A stretch of 11,988 nucleotides of DNA, from the NCBI GenBank assembly GCA_009783775.1, contig WRCT01000044.1, forward strand, positions 1-11,988, read 5' to 3'. Below, piece by piece: positions 5,354 through 11,988 of this stretch (positions within the stretch are counted from its first letter, which is position 1; each line of letters starts with the position of its first letter). Under the pieces are notes generated by a model. The model made no database searches, was not told the DNA's origin, and worked only from the letters and a program-made list of their open reading frames with translations. Made by a program: the position numbers and the translations under genes. The DNA comes from Clostridiales bacterium (GTDB taxonomy: Bacteria > Bacillota > Clostridia > Christensenellales > CAG-138).

Positions 5354-5614
5354 ATGGTGGAATCAAGATGTGGCATTCTGTGTAACGAGTGCTCATACAA
5401 AGAGCAAGTGGGCTGCGGCGGTTGCGTCAACATCGACAAGCCGTTTTGGGGTGAGGCCTGTCCCGTGAAAAGTTGCTGCGAGAGCAAAACGCTCACACAT
5501 TGCGGCTTATGTCCGGCCTTCCCCTGTGACCTGCTCAACCAATTCGCCTACGACAAAGAGCAGGGCGATGACGGAAAACGTATCGAACAGTGCAAAAAAT
5601 GGGCGGGAGCGTAA
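5354..5614 (+). CDS. Cys-rich DUF3795-family protein
   Basis: The 86-aa protein has 12 Cys residues. The N-terminus RCGILCNECSYKEQVGCGGC (Cys6, 10, 13, 21, 24) is followed by CPVKSCC (36, 41, 42), HCGLCPAFPC (50, 53, 58) and Cys80 near the end. This spacing (CG-x-x-C-x-x-C, then CxxC, then HCGxCxxFPC) is the signature of DUF3795, a presumed metal- or cluster-binding family of unknown function common in anaerobes. The start is ATG 5354, with AGGAG overlapping the channel stop codon. An in-frame ATG at 5279 would overlap the channel by 62 bp and has no comparable site, so it was not used. Co-transcription with the channel is likely. Its last codons overlap the hairpin that terminates the convergent arg operon. 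Confidence 0.9.
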   Translation: MVESRCGILCNECSYKEQVGCGGCVNIDKPFWGEACPVKSCCESKTLTHCGLCPAFPCDLLNQFAYDKEQGDDGKRIEQCKKWAGA

Positions 5615-5624
5615 TGCCCCGCCC
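5601..5624. terminator. Bidirectional terminator closing the arg operon and the DUF3795 gene
   Basis: GGGCGGG (5601-5607) pairs with CCCGCCC (5618-5624); the stem extends by GC/GC (5609-5610 with 5616-5617) past a bulge around a 5-base loop. On the - strand it is followed by ATTTTTTG (5600-5593), a strong T-tract, so it fits arg operon termination 47 bases after argF. On + only TTATTTG follows. The hairpin overlaps the DUF3795 stop codon. Confidence 0.85.
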
Positions 5625-5634
5625 TTATTTGTGA

Positions 5635-5662
5635 TGTCATTCTGAGCGTCAGCGAAGAATCT
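5635..5662. repeat. Dispersed intergenic repeat of the TGTCATTCTGAGCG type
   Basis: The segment starts TGTCATTCTGAGCG and ends AGCGAAGAATCT, with partially complementary ends (ATTCT..AGAAT). From memory, close variants (TGTCAT[T/C]CTGAGCGAAGCGAAG[A/G]ATCT) are scattered in many copies in genomes of several anaerobic phyla. Here it sits between the arg terminator and the argF stop. Only one copy is visible in this window, so the repeat status rests on recognition rather than counting. Confidence 0.5.
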
Positions 5663-5670
5663 GACCCGCT

Positions 5671-6579
5671 CTATCCCATCAACATCGCCATAACGGCCTT
5701 TTGCGCATGGAGCCGATTTTCGGCCTCGTCGAAGATTTCGTTCGCGTGCGCCTCAAAGACCTCCGCTGAGATTTCCTCGCCCCTGTGCGCGGGCAGGCAA
5801 TGCTGCACCATCGCCTTGGGCTGCGCCAGCGCCATAAGCTCGCTGTTGACCTGGAAACCCGCAAAGGCGTTTCTGCGCTCCTGCGCCTCCTTCTCTTGGC
5901 CCATGCTCGCCCACACGTCCGTCACCATCACGTCCGCGCCTGTCGCCGCCTCCTCAGGGCTGCGGACCAGCTTAAAGTGCTTCGGATAATCCGCCGCGAA
6001 TGCCAGCGCCTCAGGCGCGGGATCAAACCCCTCGGGCGCGGCCACCGTGATATACATACCGCACTTTAGGCCGCCCACGATCATGGAGTTGCAGACATTG
6101 TTCCCGTCGCCGATAAAGGCCAGCCGCACACCCTCCAGCGCGCTGAGATGTTCCCGAATGGTCATCAGATCGGCCAGGATCTGGCAGGGGTGGGCAAAGT
6201 CCGTCAGGCCGTTGATCACAGGAATCGTGGCCCATTTTGCCAGGTCCTCAACTTCAGACTGCGCGAAGGTGCGGATCATGATCCCATGCACATAGCGCGA
6301 CAGCACGCGGGCCGTATCCTCCACCGGCTCTCCGCGACCGATCTGCAAGTCATTCGCGGTCAGAAACAGCGGCTGTCCGCCCAGCTGATAGATGCCCGTC
6401 TCAAAGGACACGCGCGTACGCGTGGACGCCTTTTGGAAGATCATAGCCAGCGTTTTGCCGGACAGCACCTTTTGCTCCCGTCCGTGCTTGAGGTCGTACT
6501 TCATTTGGTCGGCCAGGCCCAGGATATCTAAAATATCCTCGCGGCTTAAGTCCAGCAGTTTTGTCAAGTCTTTTTTCAT
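5671..6579 (-). CDS. argF: Ornithine carbamoyltransferase
   Basis: This cytoplasmic enzyme joins carbamoyl phosphate and ornithine to give citrulline. At 302 residues it has the usual length. The carbamoyl-phosphate loop is STRTRVSFE (52-60), with HPCQ at 130-133. The ornithine domain has DVWASMGQE (221-229; the family SMG loop) and HCLPAHRGEEI (260-270, with the reactive Cys261), then ENRLHAQKAVM at the C-terminus. The HCLP and SMG motifs separate it from aspartate carbamoyltransferase. It is the last gene of the operon: its ATG overlaps the argD stop by 4 bp (ATGA) and AAGGAG lies within the argD 3' end, so translation is probably coupled. A catabolic role is unlikely given the biosynthetic neighbours. 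Confidence 0.97.
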   Translation of the reverse strand: MKKDLTKLLDLSREDILDILGLADQMKYDLKHGREQKVLSGKTLAMIFQKASTRTRVSFETGIYQLGGQPLFLTANDLQIGRGEPVEDTARVLSRYVHGIMIRTFAQSEVEDLAKWATIPVINGLTDFAHPCQILADLMTIREHLSALEGVRLAFIGDGNNVCNSMIVGGLKCGMYITVAAPEGFDPAPEALAFAADYPKHFKLVRSPEEAATGADVMVTDVWASMGQEKEAQERRNAFAGFQVNSELMALAQPKAMVQHCLPAHRGEEISAEVFEAHANEIFDEAENRLHAQKAVMAMLMG

Positions 6580-7733
6580 GTCCGTTCTCCTTTTACTATG
6601 TTTTCAAAAATGGTAAGCCCCGCGTCGATGTCTTCGTTCTCAATAATCAGCGGCGGCAAAAAGCGCAGCGCGTCCGTTCCTGCGGTCAGACCGACCAAGC
6701 CTGCCTCCAGCAGCTTGGTGTTCAGTTCTCTGAGCGAGACACCGGCGATCTGAATCCCGATCATCAGCCCCCTGCCCCGGGTGCAAACGATGTCCGGCAG
6801 GTTCATCTCCGCAATGCGCCCGCGGATATAGTCGCCCTTTTCGGTCACCTGCGGCACAATGGACGTCAATATATCCAATGTGGCCAAGGCCGCCGCACAG
6901 CACAGCGGATTGCCGCCAAAGGTCGAGCCGTGGTCGCCCGGTCCCAGCACGTCAAACAACTTCTCATTGACAAGGATTCCGCCCAGCGGCAGTCCTCCGG
7001 CAATGCCCTTGGCAAAGGACAGCGCGTCGGGTTTCACGCCCAGCGTCTGAAAGCCAAACCACTCGCCGGTCCGCCCGATACCTGTCTGCACCTCGTCCAT
7101 CAGCAGCAGCCAGTCCCGCGCGCGACAGAGTTCCGCTGCCTGCTGCACATATGCCGCGTCCAGTGGGATCACACCGCCTTCGCCCTGTATGGGCTCGAGC
7201 AGCAGCGCGCAGACGTCGTCGCCCTGTCTTTCCAGCGCGGCCATATCTCCGGCGGGCACATGACGAAAACCCGGCGTAAAAGGATCAAAGAACTTATGGA
7301 AATGTTCCTGCCCTGTGGCGGCCAGGGTCGTAATCGTGCGCCCGTGGAACGAGCCCTCCAGCGTCAAAACCGCCGCCCGCCCGACGCCGTACTTATCATG
7401 GCTCCATTTGCGCGCCAGCTTGATCAGCCCCTCATTCGCCTCTGCGCCGGAGTTGGCAAAATAAGCGCCGCGCATACCCGCGATCTCGCACAGCCGTGCC
7501 GCCAGTTTCTCACCCGGCTCCGTGTTGTACAGATTCGACGTATGCGTCAACTGCCCCGCCTGCTGCGCGACAGCCGCAACCCACTCTGGGTGGGCGTGGC
7601 CTACCGAAGTCACGCCGATACCGGACGCGAAATCAATGTATTCCTTTCCCTCTTTGTCCCACAGCCGACAGCCCTGCCCTTTTACAAAGGTCACGGGATA
7701 TCGGGCGTAGGTTGGCAATAAATAATCGCTCAT
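6576..7733 (-). CDS. argD: Acetylornithine aminotransferase
   Basis: The 385-aa class III PLP aminotransferase converts N-acetylglutamate semialdehyde and glutamate to N-acetylornithine and 2-oxoglutarate. Visible motifs are NSGAEANE (94-101, PLP phosphate region), SFHGRT (128-133), LLLEPIQGEGG, the DEVQTGIGRTG segment (213-223; Asp213 contacts the PLP ring nitrogen) and SFAKGIAGGLPLGG, where Lys242 is the expected Schiff-base lysine. HGSTFGGNPL follows. The ATG overlaps the argB stop by 4 bp (ATGA) with AGGAA about 10 bases upstream, inside argB. Gamma-aminobutyrate or succinylornithine transaminases share this fold, but the position between argB and argF makes the arginine role secure. Confidence 0.96.
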   Translation of the reverse strand: MSDYLLPTYARYPVTFVKGQGCRLWDKEGKEYIDFASGIGVTSVGHAHPEWVAAVAQQAGQLTHTSNLYNTEPGEKLAARLCEIAGMRGAYFANSGAEANEGLIKLARKWSHDKYGVGRAAVLTLEGSFHGRTITTLAATGQEHFHKFFDPFTPGFRHVPAGDMAALERQGDDVCALLLEPIQGEGGVIPLDAAYVQQAAELCRARDWLLLMDEVQTGIGRTGEWFGFQTLGVKPDALSFAKGIAGGLPLGGILVNEKLFDVLGPGDHGSTFGGNPLCCAAALATLDILTSIVPQVTEKGDYIRGRIAEMNLPDIVCTRGRGLMIGIQIAGVSLRELNTKLLEAGLVGLTAGTDALRFLPPLIIENEDIDAGLTIFENIVKGERT

Positions 7734-8587
7734 AGTATCATCGTTCCTATTCCCTCATGGGAGAGCGTCTCGATCAATATCGAGTGCGGGATCCGACCAT
7801 CCAGAATATGTGTGCGCGGTACGCCCTGACGCACGGCCTCGACGCAGCAGTCCACCTTGGGGATCATGCCTCCGCTGATGACGCCGGACTTGATCAGCCT
7901 CGGCACCTCCGGCAGGGAGACGACCTGAATCAGTGTGCTTTCATCAGAGGGATCGCGCATAAGTCCGCGCACATCTGTGAGCAGAATAAGTTTTTCAGCC
8001 TCCAGCGCAGCCGCCAGCCGCGCGGCCGCCGTGTCGGCGTTGATGTTAAAGATCTCGCCCGGCTGCTCGCCGCAGGCCACGGTGGAGATCACAGGGATAT
8101 AACCGCCCTCCAGCGCCAGGCGCACGGGCTCGGGGTTGACGTCGGTCAGCTCGCCCACCAGACCCAGGTCCTTATCCGCACGCAGCTTGCGCGCTACCAT
8201 CATGCGCCCGTCCACGCCCGACAGGCTGAGCGCCTTGCCGCCCTCTTCCCCGATCAGCCGCGACAGCTGCTTGCCCACCCGTCCGCTCAAAACCATTTGC
8301 ACCACATCCATGGTCTCCTCGTCCGTGTAGCGCAGGCCGTCCACAAAGCGCGGTTCCTTGCCGACCTTCTCCAACACCTCGTTGATCTCCGGCCCGCCGC
8401 CGTGCACCACGACCACACGGATGCCGACCAGCGACAGCAGCACGATATCGCTGATGACCGCCTCGCAGAGCTCCTCCGACTGCATGGCGCTGCCGCCGTA
8501 CTTTACCACGACGGTCTTTCCGTGATACAGCTTAATATAGGGCAGAGCCTCGGACAGGATACGCGCTTTTTCAATATTCGCCGGCAT
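7730..8587 (-). CDS. argB: N-acetylglutamate kinase, probably arginine-feedback-inhibited type
   Basis: The 285-aa amino-acid kinase phosphorylates N-acetylglutamate. The motifs are VVKYGGSAM (27-35, with Lys29 of the phosphate site), VVVHGGGPEI (59-68), NINADTAAA (181-189), LLTDVRGLM (202-210) and SGGMIPKV (238-245). An N-terminal helix of about 25 residues (MPANIEKARILSEALPYIKL) precedes the kinase core. From family knowledge, this extension is what lets the Thermotoga and Pseudomonas enzymes assemble as hexamers and bind arginine, and it is absent in the E. coli enzyme. Feedback inhibition is therefore likely, and fits the acetyl-recycling ArgJ next door. The ATG lies 13 bp after the argJ stop with AAAGGAGAG at good distance. 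Confidence 0.96.
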   Translation of the reverse strand: MPANIEKARILSEALPYIKLYHGKTVVVKYGGSAMQSEELCEAVISDIVLLSLVGIRVVVVHGGGPEINEVLEKVGKEPRFVDGLRYTDEETMDVVQMVLSGRVGKQLSRLIGEEGGKALSLSGVDGRMMVARKLRADKDLGLVGELTDVNPEPVRLALEGGYIPVISTVACGEQPGEIFNINADTAAARLAAALEAEKLILLTDVRGLMRDPSDESTLIQVVSLPEVPRLIKSGVISGGMIPKVDCCVEAVRQGVPRTHILDGRIPHSILIETLSHEGIGTMIL

Positions 8588-8600
8588 AAAAATCTCTCCT

Positions 8601-9830
8601 TTATGTTCTGTAATCGCCGTTGATTTTCACATAGTCATAGGTCAGGTCGCAGCCGTAAGCCTCCGCCGTGGCGTCGCCTTCGTGTTGCGTGACCGCAATG
8701 GTTACCTCTTTCTCCGCCAGCACCTGTTTGGCAATTGCCTCGTCAAAGGCCAGCCCCGCGCCGTTTGCGCAAACTCTGATCCGTCCGACAGCGGAGGAAA
8801 AAGCAATGTCCGTTTGCGCGGGGTCAAAGTCCGCGCCGGAGTAACCCAAGGCGCAGAGCACGCGGCCCCAGTTGGCATCCGCACCGAACAGGGCGGCCTT
8901 GGTAAGAGACGATGAAATCACAGCCTTGGCAAGCAACACCGCGTCGGTTTCGCAGCCTGCACCGCTCACGCGGCAGATCAGCAGCTTGGTCGCCCCCTCC
9001 CCATCTTTGGCGATGTCCTTTGCCAGTTTCAGGTTCACCGCGTTCAGCGCGCCCAGAAAGATCTCATAGTCCGCGCTCTTTTCCGTGATGATTGGATTGT
9101 CCGCGGCGCCGGAGGCCAAAATCGCGGTCATATCGTTCGTGGAGGTGTCGCCGTCTACGCTCACCCGGTTGTAGGTGCGGTTTGCAGAGGCCCGCAGCGC
9201 CTCTTGCAGCAGCGCGGGCGTGATTGCGCAATCGGTGGTCAAAAAGGCCAGCATAGTCGCCATGTTTGGATGAATCATGCCGGAACCTTTTGCCATGCCG
9301 CCCAGCGTCACAGTCTTGCCGCCCAGCGTAAATTGCACGGCAGCCATCTTGGGAAAGGTATCCGTGGTCATAATCGCCTCGGCCGCGGGCAAGCAATCCC
9401 GCGAAAGCGATTGTGCCAGCGCGGGCATGGCATTGATCATCTTCTCCATCGGCAGCGGCTGACCGATCACGCCCGTGGAATTGACAATAAAGTCCTCGGT
9501 GCGTAAACCGCAGGCGGCGGCGGCAGCAGTGACCGTGGTCTCGGCCGCAATCGCTCCGCCCGGCGCGCAGGCGTTGGCATTGCCCGAGTTGGCCAAAATC
9601 GCGCGCGCCCGACCGTTGACCAAGTGCCGCATGGTCAGCCAAATAGGCGCGGCCTTGACCTTGTTTGTCGTATACACGGCGGTCGCGGCGCAGTCCCTGT
9701 CCGCCACTATCAGCGCCAGGTCGCGCTTTTGCGAGTTCTTCCGAATGCCGCAGTGCACGCCCGCCGCCAGAAAACCGGGCGCGGCCGTGACGCCACCGTC
9801 GACATATTTCAATTCACTCTGCATAAACAT
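8601..9830 (-). CDS. argJ: Glutamate N-acetyltransferase / ornithine acetyltransferase
   Basis: This 409-aa, full-length Ntn-type enzyme moves the acetyl group from N-acetylornithine to glutamate, releasing ornithine. It is made as a precursor that cleaves itself: the site is in GMIHPNMATMLAFLTTD, between Ala191 and Thr192, leaving Thr192 as the nucleophile of the beta chain. Also visible are NSGNANACAPGG (81-92), NSTGVIGQPLPMEK (117-130) and DGDTSTNDM. Whether it also uses acetyl-CoA (bifunctional) cannot be told from sequence; no argA or argE is in the window. The first ATG (9830) overlaps the argC 3' end by 17 bp and lies 4 bases from AAGGGG; the ATG two codons on (9824), 10 bases from it, is an equally good start. 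Confidence 0.96.
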   Translation of the reverse strand: MFMQSELKYVDGGVTAAPGFLAAGVHCGIRKNSQKRDLALIVADRDCAATAVYTTNKVKAAPIWLTMRHLVNGRARAILANSGNANACAPGGAIAAETTVTAAAAACGLRTEDFIVNSTGVIGQPLPMEKMINAMPALAQSLSRDCLPAAEAIMTTDTFPKMAAVQFTLGGKTVTLGGMAKGSGMIHPNMATMLAFLTTDCAITPALLQEALRASANRTYNRVSVDGDTSTNDMTAILASGAADNPIITEKSADYEIFLGALNAVNLKLAKDIAKDGEGATKLLICRVSGAGCETDAVLLAKAVISSSLTKAALFGADANWGRVLCALGYSGADFDPAQTDIAFSSAVGRIRVCANGAGLAFDEAIAKQVLAEKEVTIAVTQHEGDATAEAYGCDLTYDYVKINGDYRT

Positions 9831-10740
9831 TCAGCCCCTTTCCCTCGTCCAGCCCGCACGCGATATTCATGCACTGGATCGCCGCGCCGGACGCGCCCTT
9901 GCCCAGATTATCCAGTCGGGCAACCAGCAACGTCTGCTTGTCGTGCCCGAACACAAAAAGTTCCATACGGTTCGTGCCGTTGCAGGCCTCGGGATCAAGC
10001 GGTTCACCTTCATTCGCGCCCAATGGCATCACTTTGATAAATCGACTGTTTGCGTAATGCGCCGCAAGCGTCTCCCAAACTTGTTGCCGATCTGCCCATA
10101 GCGGCACGCTCACCAGCATACCCTGCGCCATATCGCCCAGCACCGGCATAAAAACCGGCGGCGCACACAGTCCCGTTATCGCCTGCATCTCCGGCAGATG
10201 TTTGTGCCGCAGCCCCAGCGCGTAGGGGCGCGGCGCGTGCAGGGGGTCGCCCGCCGAGCGGTTTGTTTCATAGGTCTCGATTAAGCCGCGCCCGCCGCCG
10301 GAGTAACCGGTCAGCGAGGTGCAGGAGAGCTGTGTCTCAGGCGATAGAAGACCGGCGGCGATCAGCGGATAAACCAGTGCGATAAAGCCTGTGGCATGAC
10401 AGCCGGGGTTGGCAATGCGTTTTGCCTTGGTGATGGCAATCCTATGCTCTGCCGAAAGCTCCGGCAGTCCGTAAACCCAGCCCGGGGTCGTGCGGTGCGC
10501 GGTAGACGCGTCGATCACCAGCGCGTTCTCCGGCGCCATTGCCGCCGAGGCTCTTGCCTCCTCGTCCGGCAAGCAGAGAAAGATCACATCGGCCTGCGCC
10601 ATCAAGGCCCGTTTCGCCTCCGCGTCTTTGCGCAAAGCAGGATCGATCCGCAAAAGCGCTATGTCGTTGCGGGCCAGCAGCCGCTGCTCCAGTTGCAGTC
10701 CCGTCGTTCCCGCTTGCCCGTCAATAAATACCTTAATCAT
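9814..10740 (-). CDS. argC: N-acetyl-gamma-glutamyl-phosphate reductase, short (type 2) form
   Basis: The 308-aa NADPH-dependent reductase makes N-acetylglutamate semialdehyde from the ArgB product. The N-terminus KVFIDGQAGTTGLQL is the dinucleotide-binding turn characteristic of the shorter type 2 ArgC, as opposed to the roughly 340-residue E. coli/Bacillus type. The active-site Cys114 lies in NPGCHATG (111-118), and SLTGYSGGGRGLIE follows. HKHLPEMQAI provides the expected catalytic His region. Its ATG overlaps the 3' end of argH by 8 bp. Only a weak AAGAAGTAAG precedes it, so initiation probably depends on coupling to argH translation. Confidence 0.95.
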   Translation of the reverse strand: MIKVFIDGQAGTTGLQLEQRLLARNDIALLRIDPALRKDAEAKRALMAQADVIFLCLPDEEARASAAMAPENALVIDASTAHRTTPGWVYGLPELSAEHRIAITKAKRIANPGCHATGFIALVYPLIAAGLLSPETQLSCTSLTGYSGGGRGLIETYETNRSAGDPLHAPRPYALGLRHKHLPEMQAITGLCAPPVFMPVLGDMAQGMLVSVPLWADRQQVWETLAAHYANSRFIKVMPLGANEGEPLDPEACNGTNRMELFVFGHDKQTLLVARLDNLGKGASGAAIQCMNIACGLDEGKGLNVYAE

Positions 10741-11988
10741 ACTTACTTCTTATTTTCTCAATATGCGCCAGCACCGCCTCCGGCGCGGGCCCGCCGATCA
10801 CGTTTCGCGCGTTTACGCAGTTCTCCAGAGAAAGCGCAGCGTAGATATCCTCGTCGAAGGCGGAACAGGACGCTTGATAGTCGGCCAGCGGCAGGGTCTC
10901 CAAGGTGCAGCCCTGTTCGATACAGCTGCGCACCAACCGTCCCACAATGCCGTAGGCCTCGCGAAACGGCAGGCCCTTCTTGACCAGATAGTCCGCGCAG
11001 TCGGTGGCGTTCAAAAAACCCTCTGCCGCCGCCGCGCGCATTTTATCGCGCTTAAACGTCAGCGTCTCCATCATAGGCGCAAAGACCGCGAGGCATTGGC
11101 GTACCGTCGCTATCGCGTCAAAGAGGGGTTCTTTGTCCTCCTGCATATCCTTGTTGTAGGCCAGCGGCAGGCCCTTCATCACGGTCAGCAACGCGACCAG
11201 ACTGCCGTAAACCCGGCCCGTCTTGCCACGGCACAGCTCCGCCACATCGGGATTTTTTTTCTGCGGCATAATCGAAGAACCGGTGGCAAAGGCGTCATTC
11301 AACTCGGCGAACCCAAACTCCCAGGAGCACCAGGCAATAACTTCCTCGGACAGCCGCGACAGGTGCATCATCAGAATAGACAACGCGGACAGCAGTTCGA
11401 GTACATAATCCCGATCGCTTACCGCGTCCAGGCTGTTCGGACAGGGTCCGGCAAAGCCGAGCGTTTCAGCCGTCATGACCCGATCAATGGGATAGGTCGT
11501 GGTCGCCAGCGCGCCAGCGCCCAGCGGGCAGAAATCCATGCGTTTTTGACAGTCCGCCAGCCGCTCGATATCCCGCGCAAGCATTTCGGCATAGGCCATC
11601 AAGTGGTGCGCCGCCGTGATGGGCTGCGCCCGCTGCAGGTGGGTATAGCCCGGCATGATGGTGCGCAGCTCATTCTCCGCCTTGTCAACCAGTGTCTTTT
11701 GCAGAGTCAGCGTCAAAGCACGCAGATCATCAATTTCCTGCTTCACATAGAGCCTCAAATCCACCGCCACCTGATCGTTGCGTGAACGCGCGGTATGCAG
11801 CCGCCGACCGGGATCGCCGATCCGCTCGGTCAGCAGAGCCTCGATATTCATATGAATATCCTCCGCGTCGGTCGTCAGCGCCACCGTACCCGCCTCGATG
11901 TCGTGCAGGATGCCTTCCAAACCAGTCAGAATGACCTCGACGTCTTCTGACGAAAGAATGCCCTGCGCGCCCAGCATTGCCGCATGGG
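10733..11988 (-). CDS. argH: Argininosuccinate lyase, N-terminus cut by window end
   Basis: This enzyme cleaves argininosuccinate to arginine and fumarate. The frame is open to the window edge; the visible codons before the Met at 11977 read HAA, and HAAMLGAQGIL matches the conserved AHAKML-x-x-QGI segment of ArgH. The gene is therefore truncated, with roughly 45 residues missing. Counting from that Met, visible motifs are HTARSRNDQVAVDLRLY (61-77), GYTHLQRAQPIT (110-121) and the fumarase/aspartase-superfamily signature GSSIMPQKKNPD (233-244), whose serine is the catalytic base. It is the most upstream arg gene seen; argG commonly precedes it, and the operon promoter and any ArgR boxes must lie outside the window. 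Confidence 0.96.
   Translation of the reverse strand, partial: HAAMLGAQGILSSEDVEVILTGLEGILHDIEAGTVALTTDAEDIHMNIEALLTERIGDPGRRLHTARSRNDQVAVDLRLYVKQEIDDLRALTLTLQKTLVDKAENELRTIMPGYTHLQRAQPITAAHHLMAYAEMLARDIERLADCQKRMDFCPLGAGALATTTYPIDRVMTAETLGFAGPCPNSLDAVSDRDYVLELLSALSILMMHLSRLSEEVIAWCSWEFGFAELNDAFATGSSIMPQKKNPDVAELCRGKTGRVYGSLVALLTVMKGLPLAYNKDMQEDKEPLFDAIATVRQCLAVFAPMMETLTFKRDKMRAAAAEGFLNATDCADYLVKKGLPFREAYGIVGRLVRSCIEQGCTLETLPLADYQASCSAFDEDIYAALSLENCVNARNVIGGPAPEAVLAHIEKIRSKYD

Noticed and set aside
6561..7721. A 386-codon + strand open frame opposite argD
   Set aside because: It is a mirror of argD, which has all catalytic motifs. The composition is shadow-like and it has no ribosome binding site or domain.
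7757..8623. A 288-codon + strand open frame opposite argB
   Set aside because: The long His/Gln/Arg-rich translation is antisense to argB and has no recognisable family.
10490..11785. A 431-codon + strand open frame opposite argH and argC
   Set aside because: It is antisense to well-conserved argH and argC, rich in Arg/Gln/His as expected from reversed GC-biased codons, and has no recognisable domain.

Overview
The window looks like a chromosomal segment of a low- to mid-GC Firmicute, most likely a Clostridia-class anaerobe. This rests on strong AGGAGG-type ribosome binding sites, DUF3892 and DUF3795 genes, a dockerin-bearing cell-wall amidase, and an arginine operon with a bifunctional-type ArgJ and a short (type 2) ArgC. 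Assignment below class level is not possible from the sequence alone.

Left part (1-2481, + strand): the last 38 codons of an OmpR-family response regulator overlap by 4 bp with a histidine kinase that has two membrane helices and almost no extracellular loop. After a 100-bp gap come a six-helix membrane protein and a 178-aa two-helix membrane protein. The gap holds three TAACA motifs on an 11-bp grid followed by a -10-like hexamer. This is the layout of an OmpR/PhoP-type activated promoter, so the two membrane proteins are the best candidate targets of the two-component system.

Middle part (2482-5670): convergent and divergent single genes. On the - strand are a small DUF3892 protein and a secreted dockerin plus N-acetylmuramoyl-L-alanine amidase protein. 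On the + strand are tRNA-Ala(CGC), a six-helix voltage-gated-type K+ channel with a C-terminal CxxC knuckle, and a Cys-rich DUF3795 protein. The intergenic DNA holds strong hairpins, a roughly 90-bp purine/pyrimidine inverted repeat after the tRNA, an operator-like repeat cluster between the amidase and tRNA promoters, and a copy of a TGTCATTCTGAGCG-type dispersed repeat.

Right part (5671-11988, - strand): a tightly packed arginine biosynthesis operon transcribed argH-argC-argJ-argB-argD-argF, with argH cut by the window edge. Four of the five junctions overlap and the fifth has a 13-bp gap. ArgB, ArgC, ArgD and ArgJ make ornithine by the acetyl-recycling route, ArgF makes citrulline, and ArgH releases arginine. 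ArgG and carbamoyl-phosphate synthase are not in the window. The operon appears to end at a bidirectional terminator that lies inside the 3' end of the convergent DUF3795 gene.

Most of the window is ordinary core metabolism. The parts that merit a second look are the two-component/membrane-protein module, the amidase architecture with its possibly leaderless promoter, the channel tail, and the intergenic repeats.
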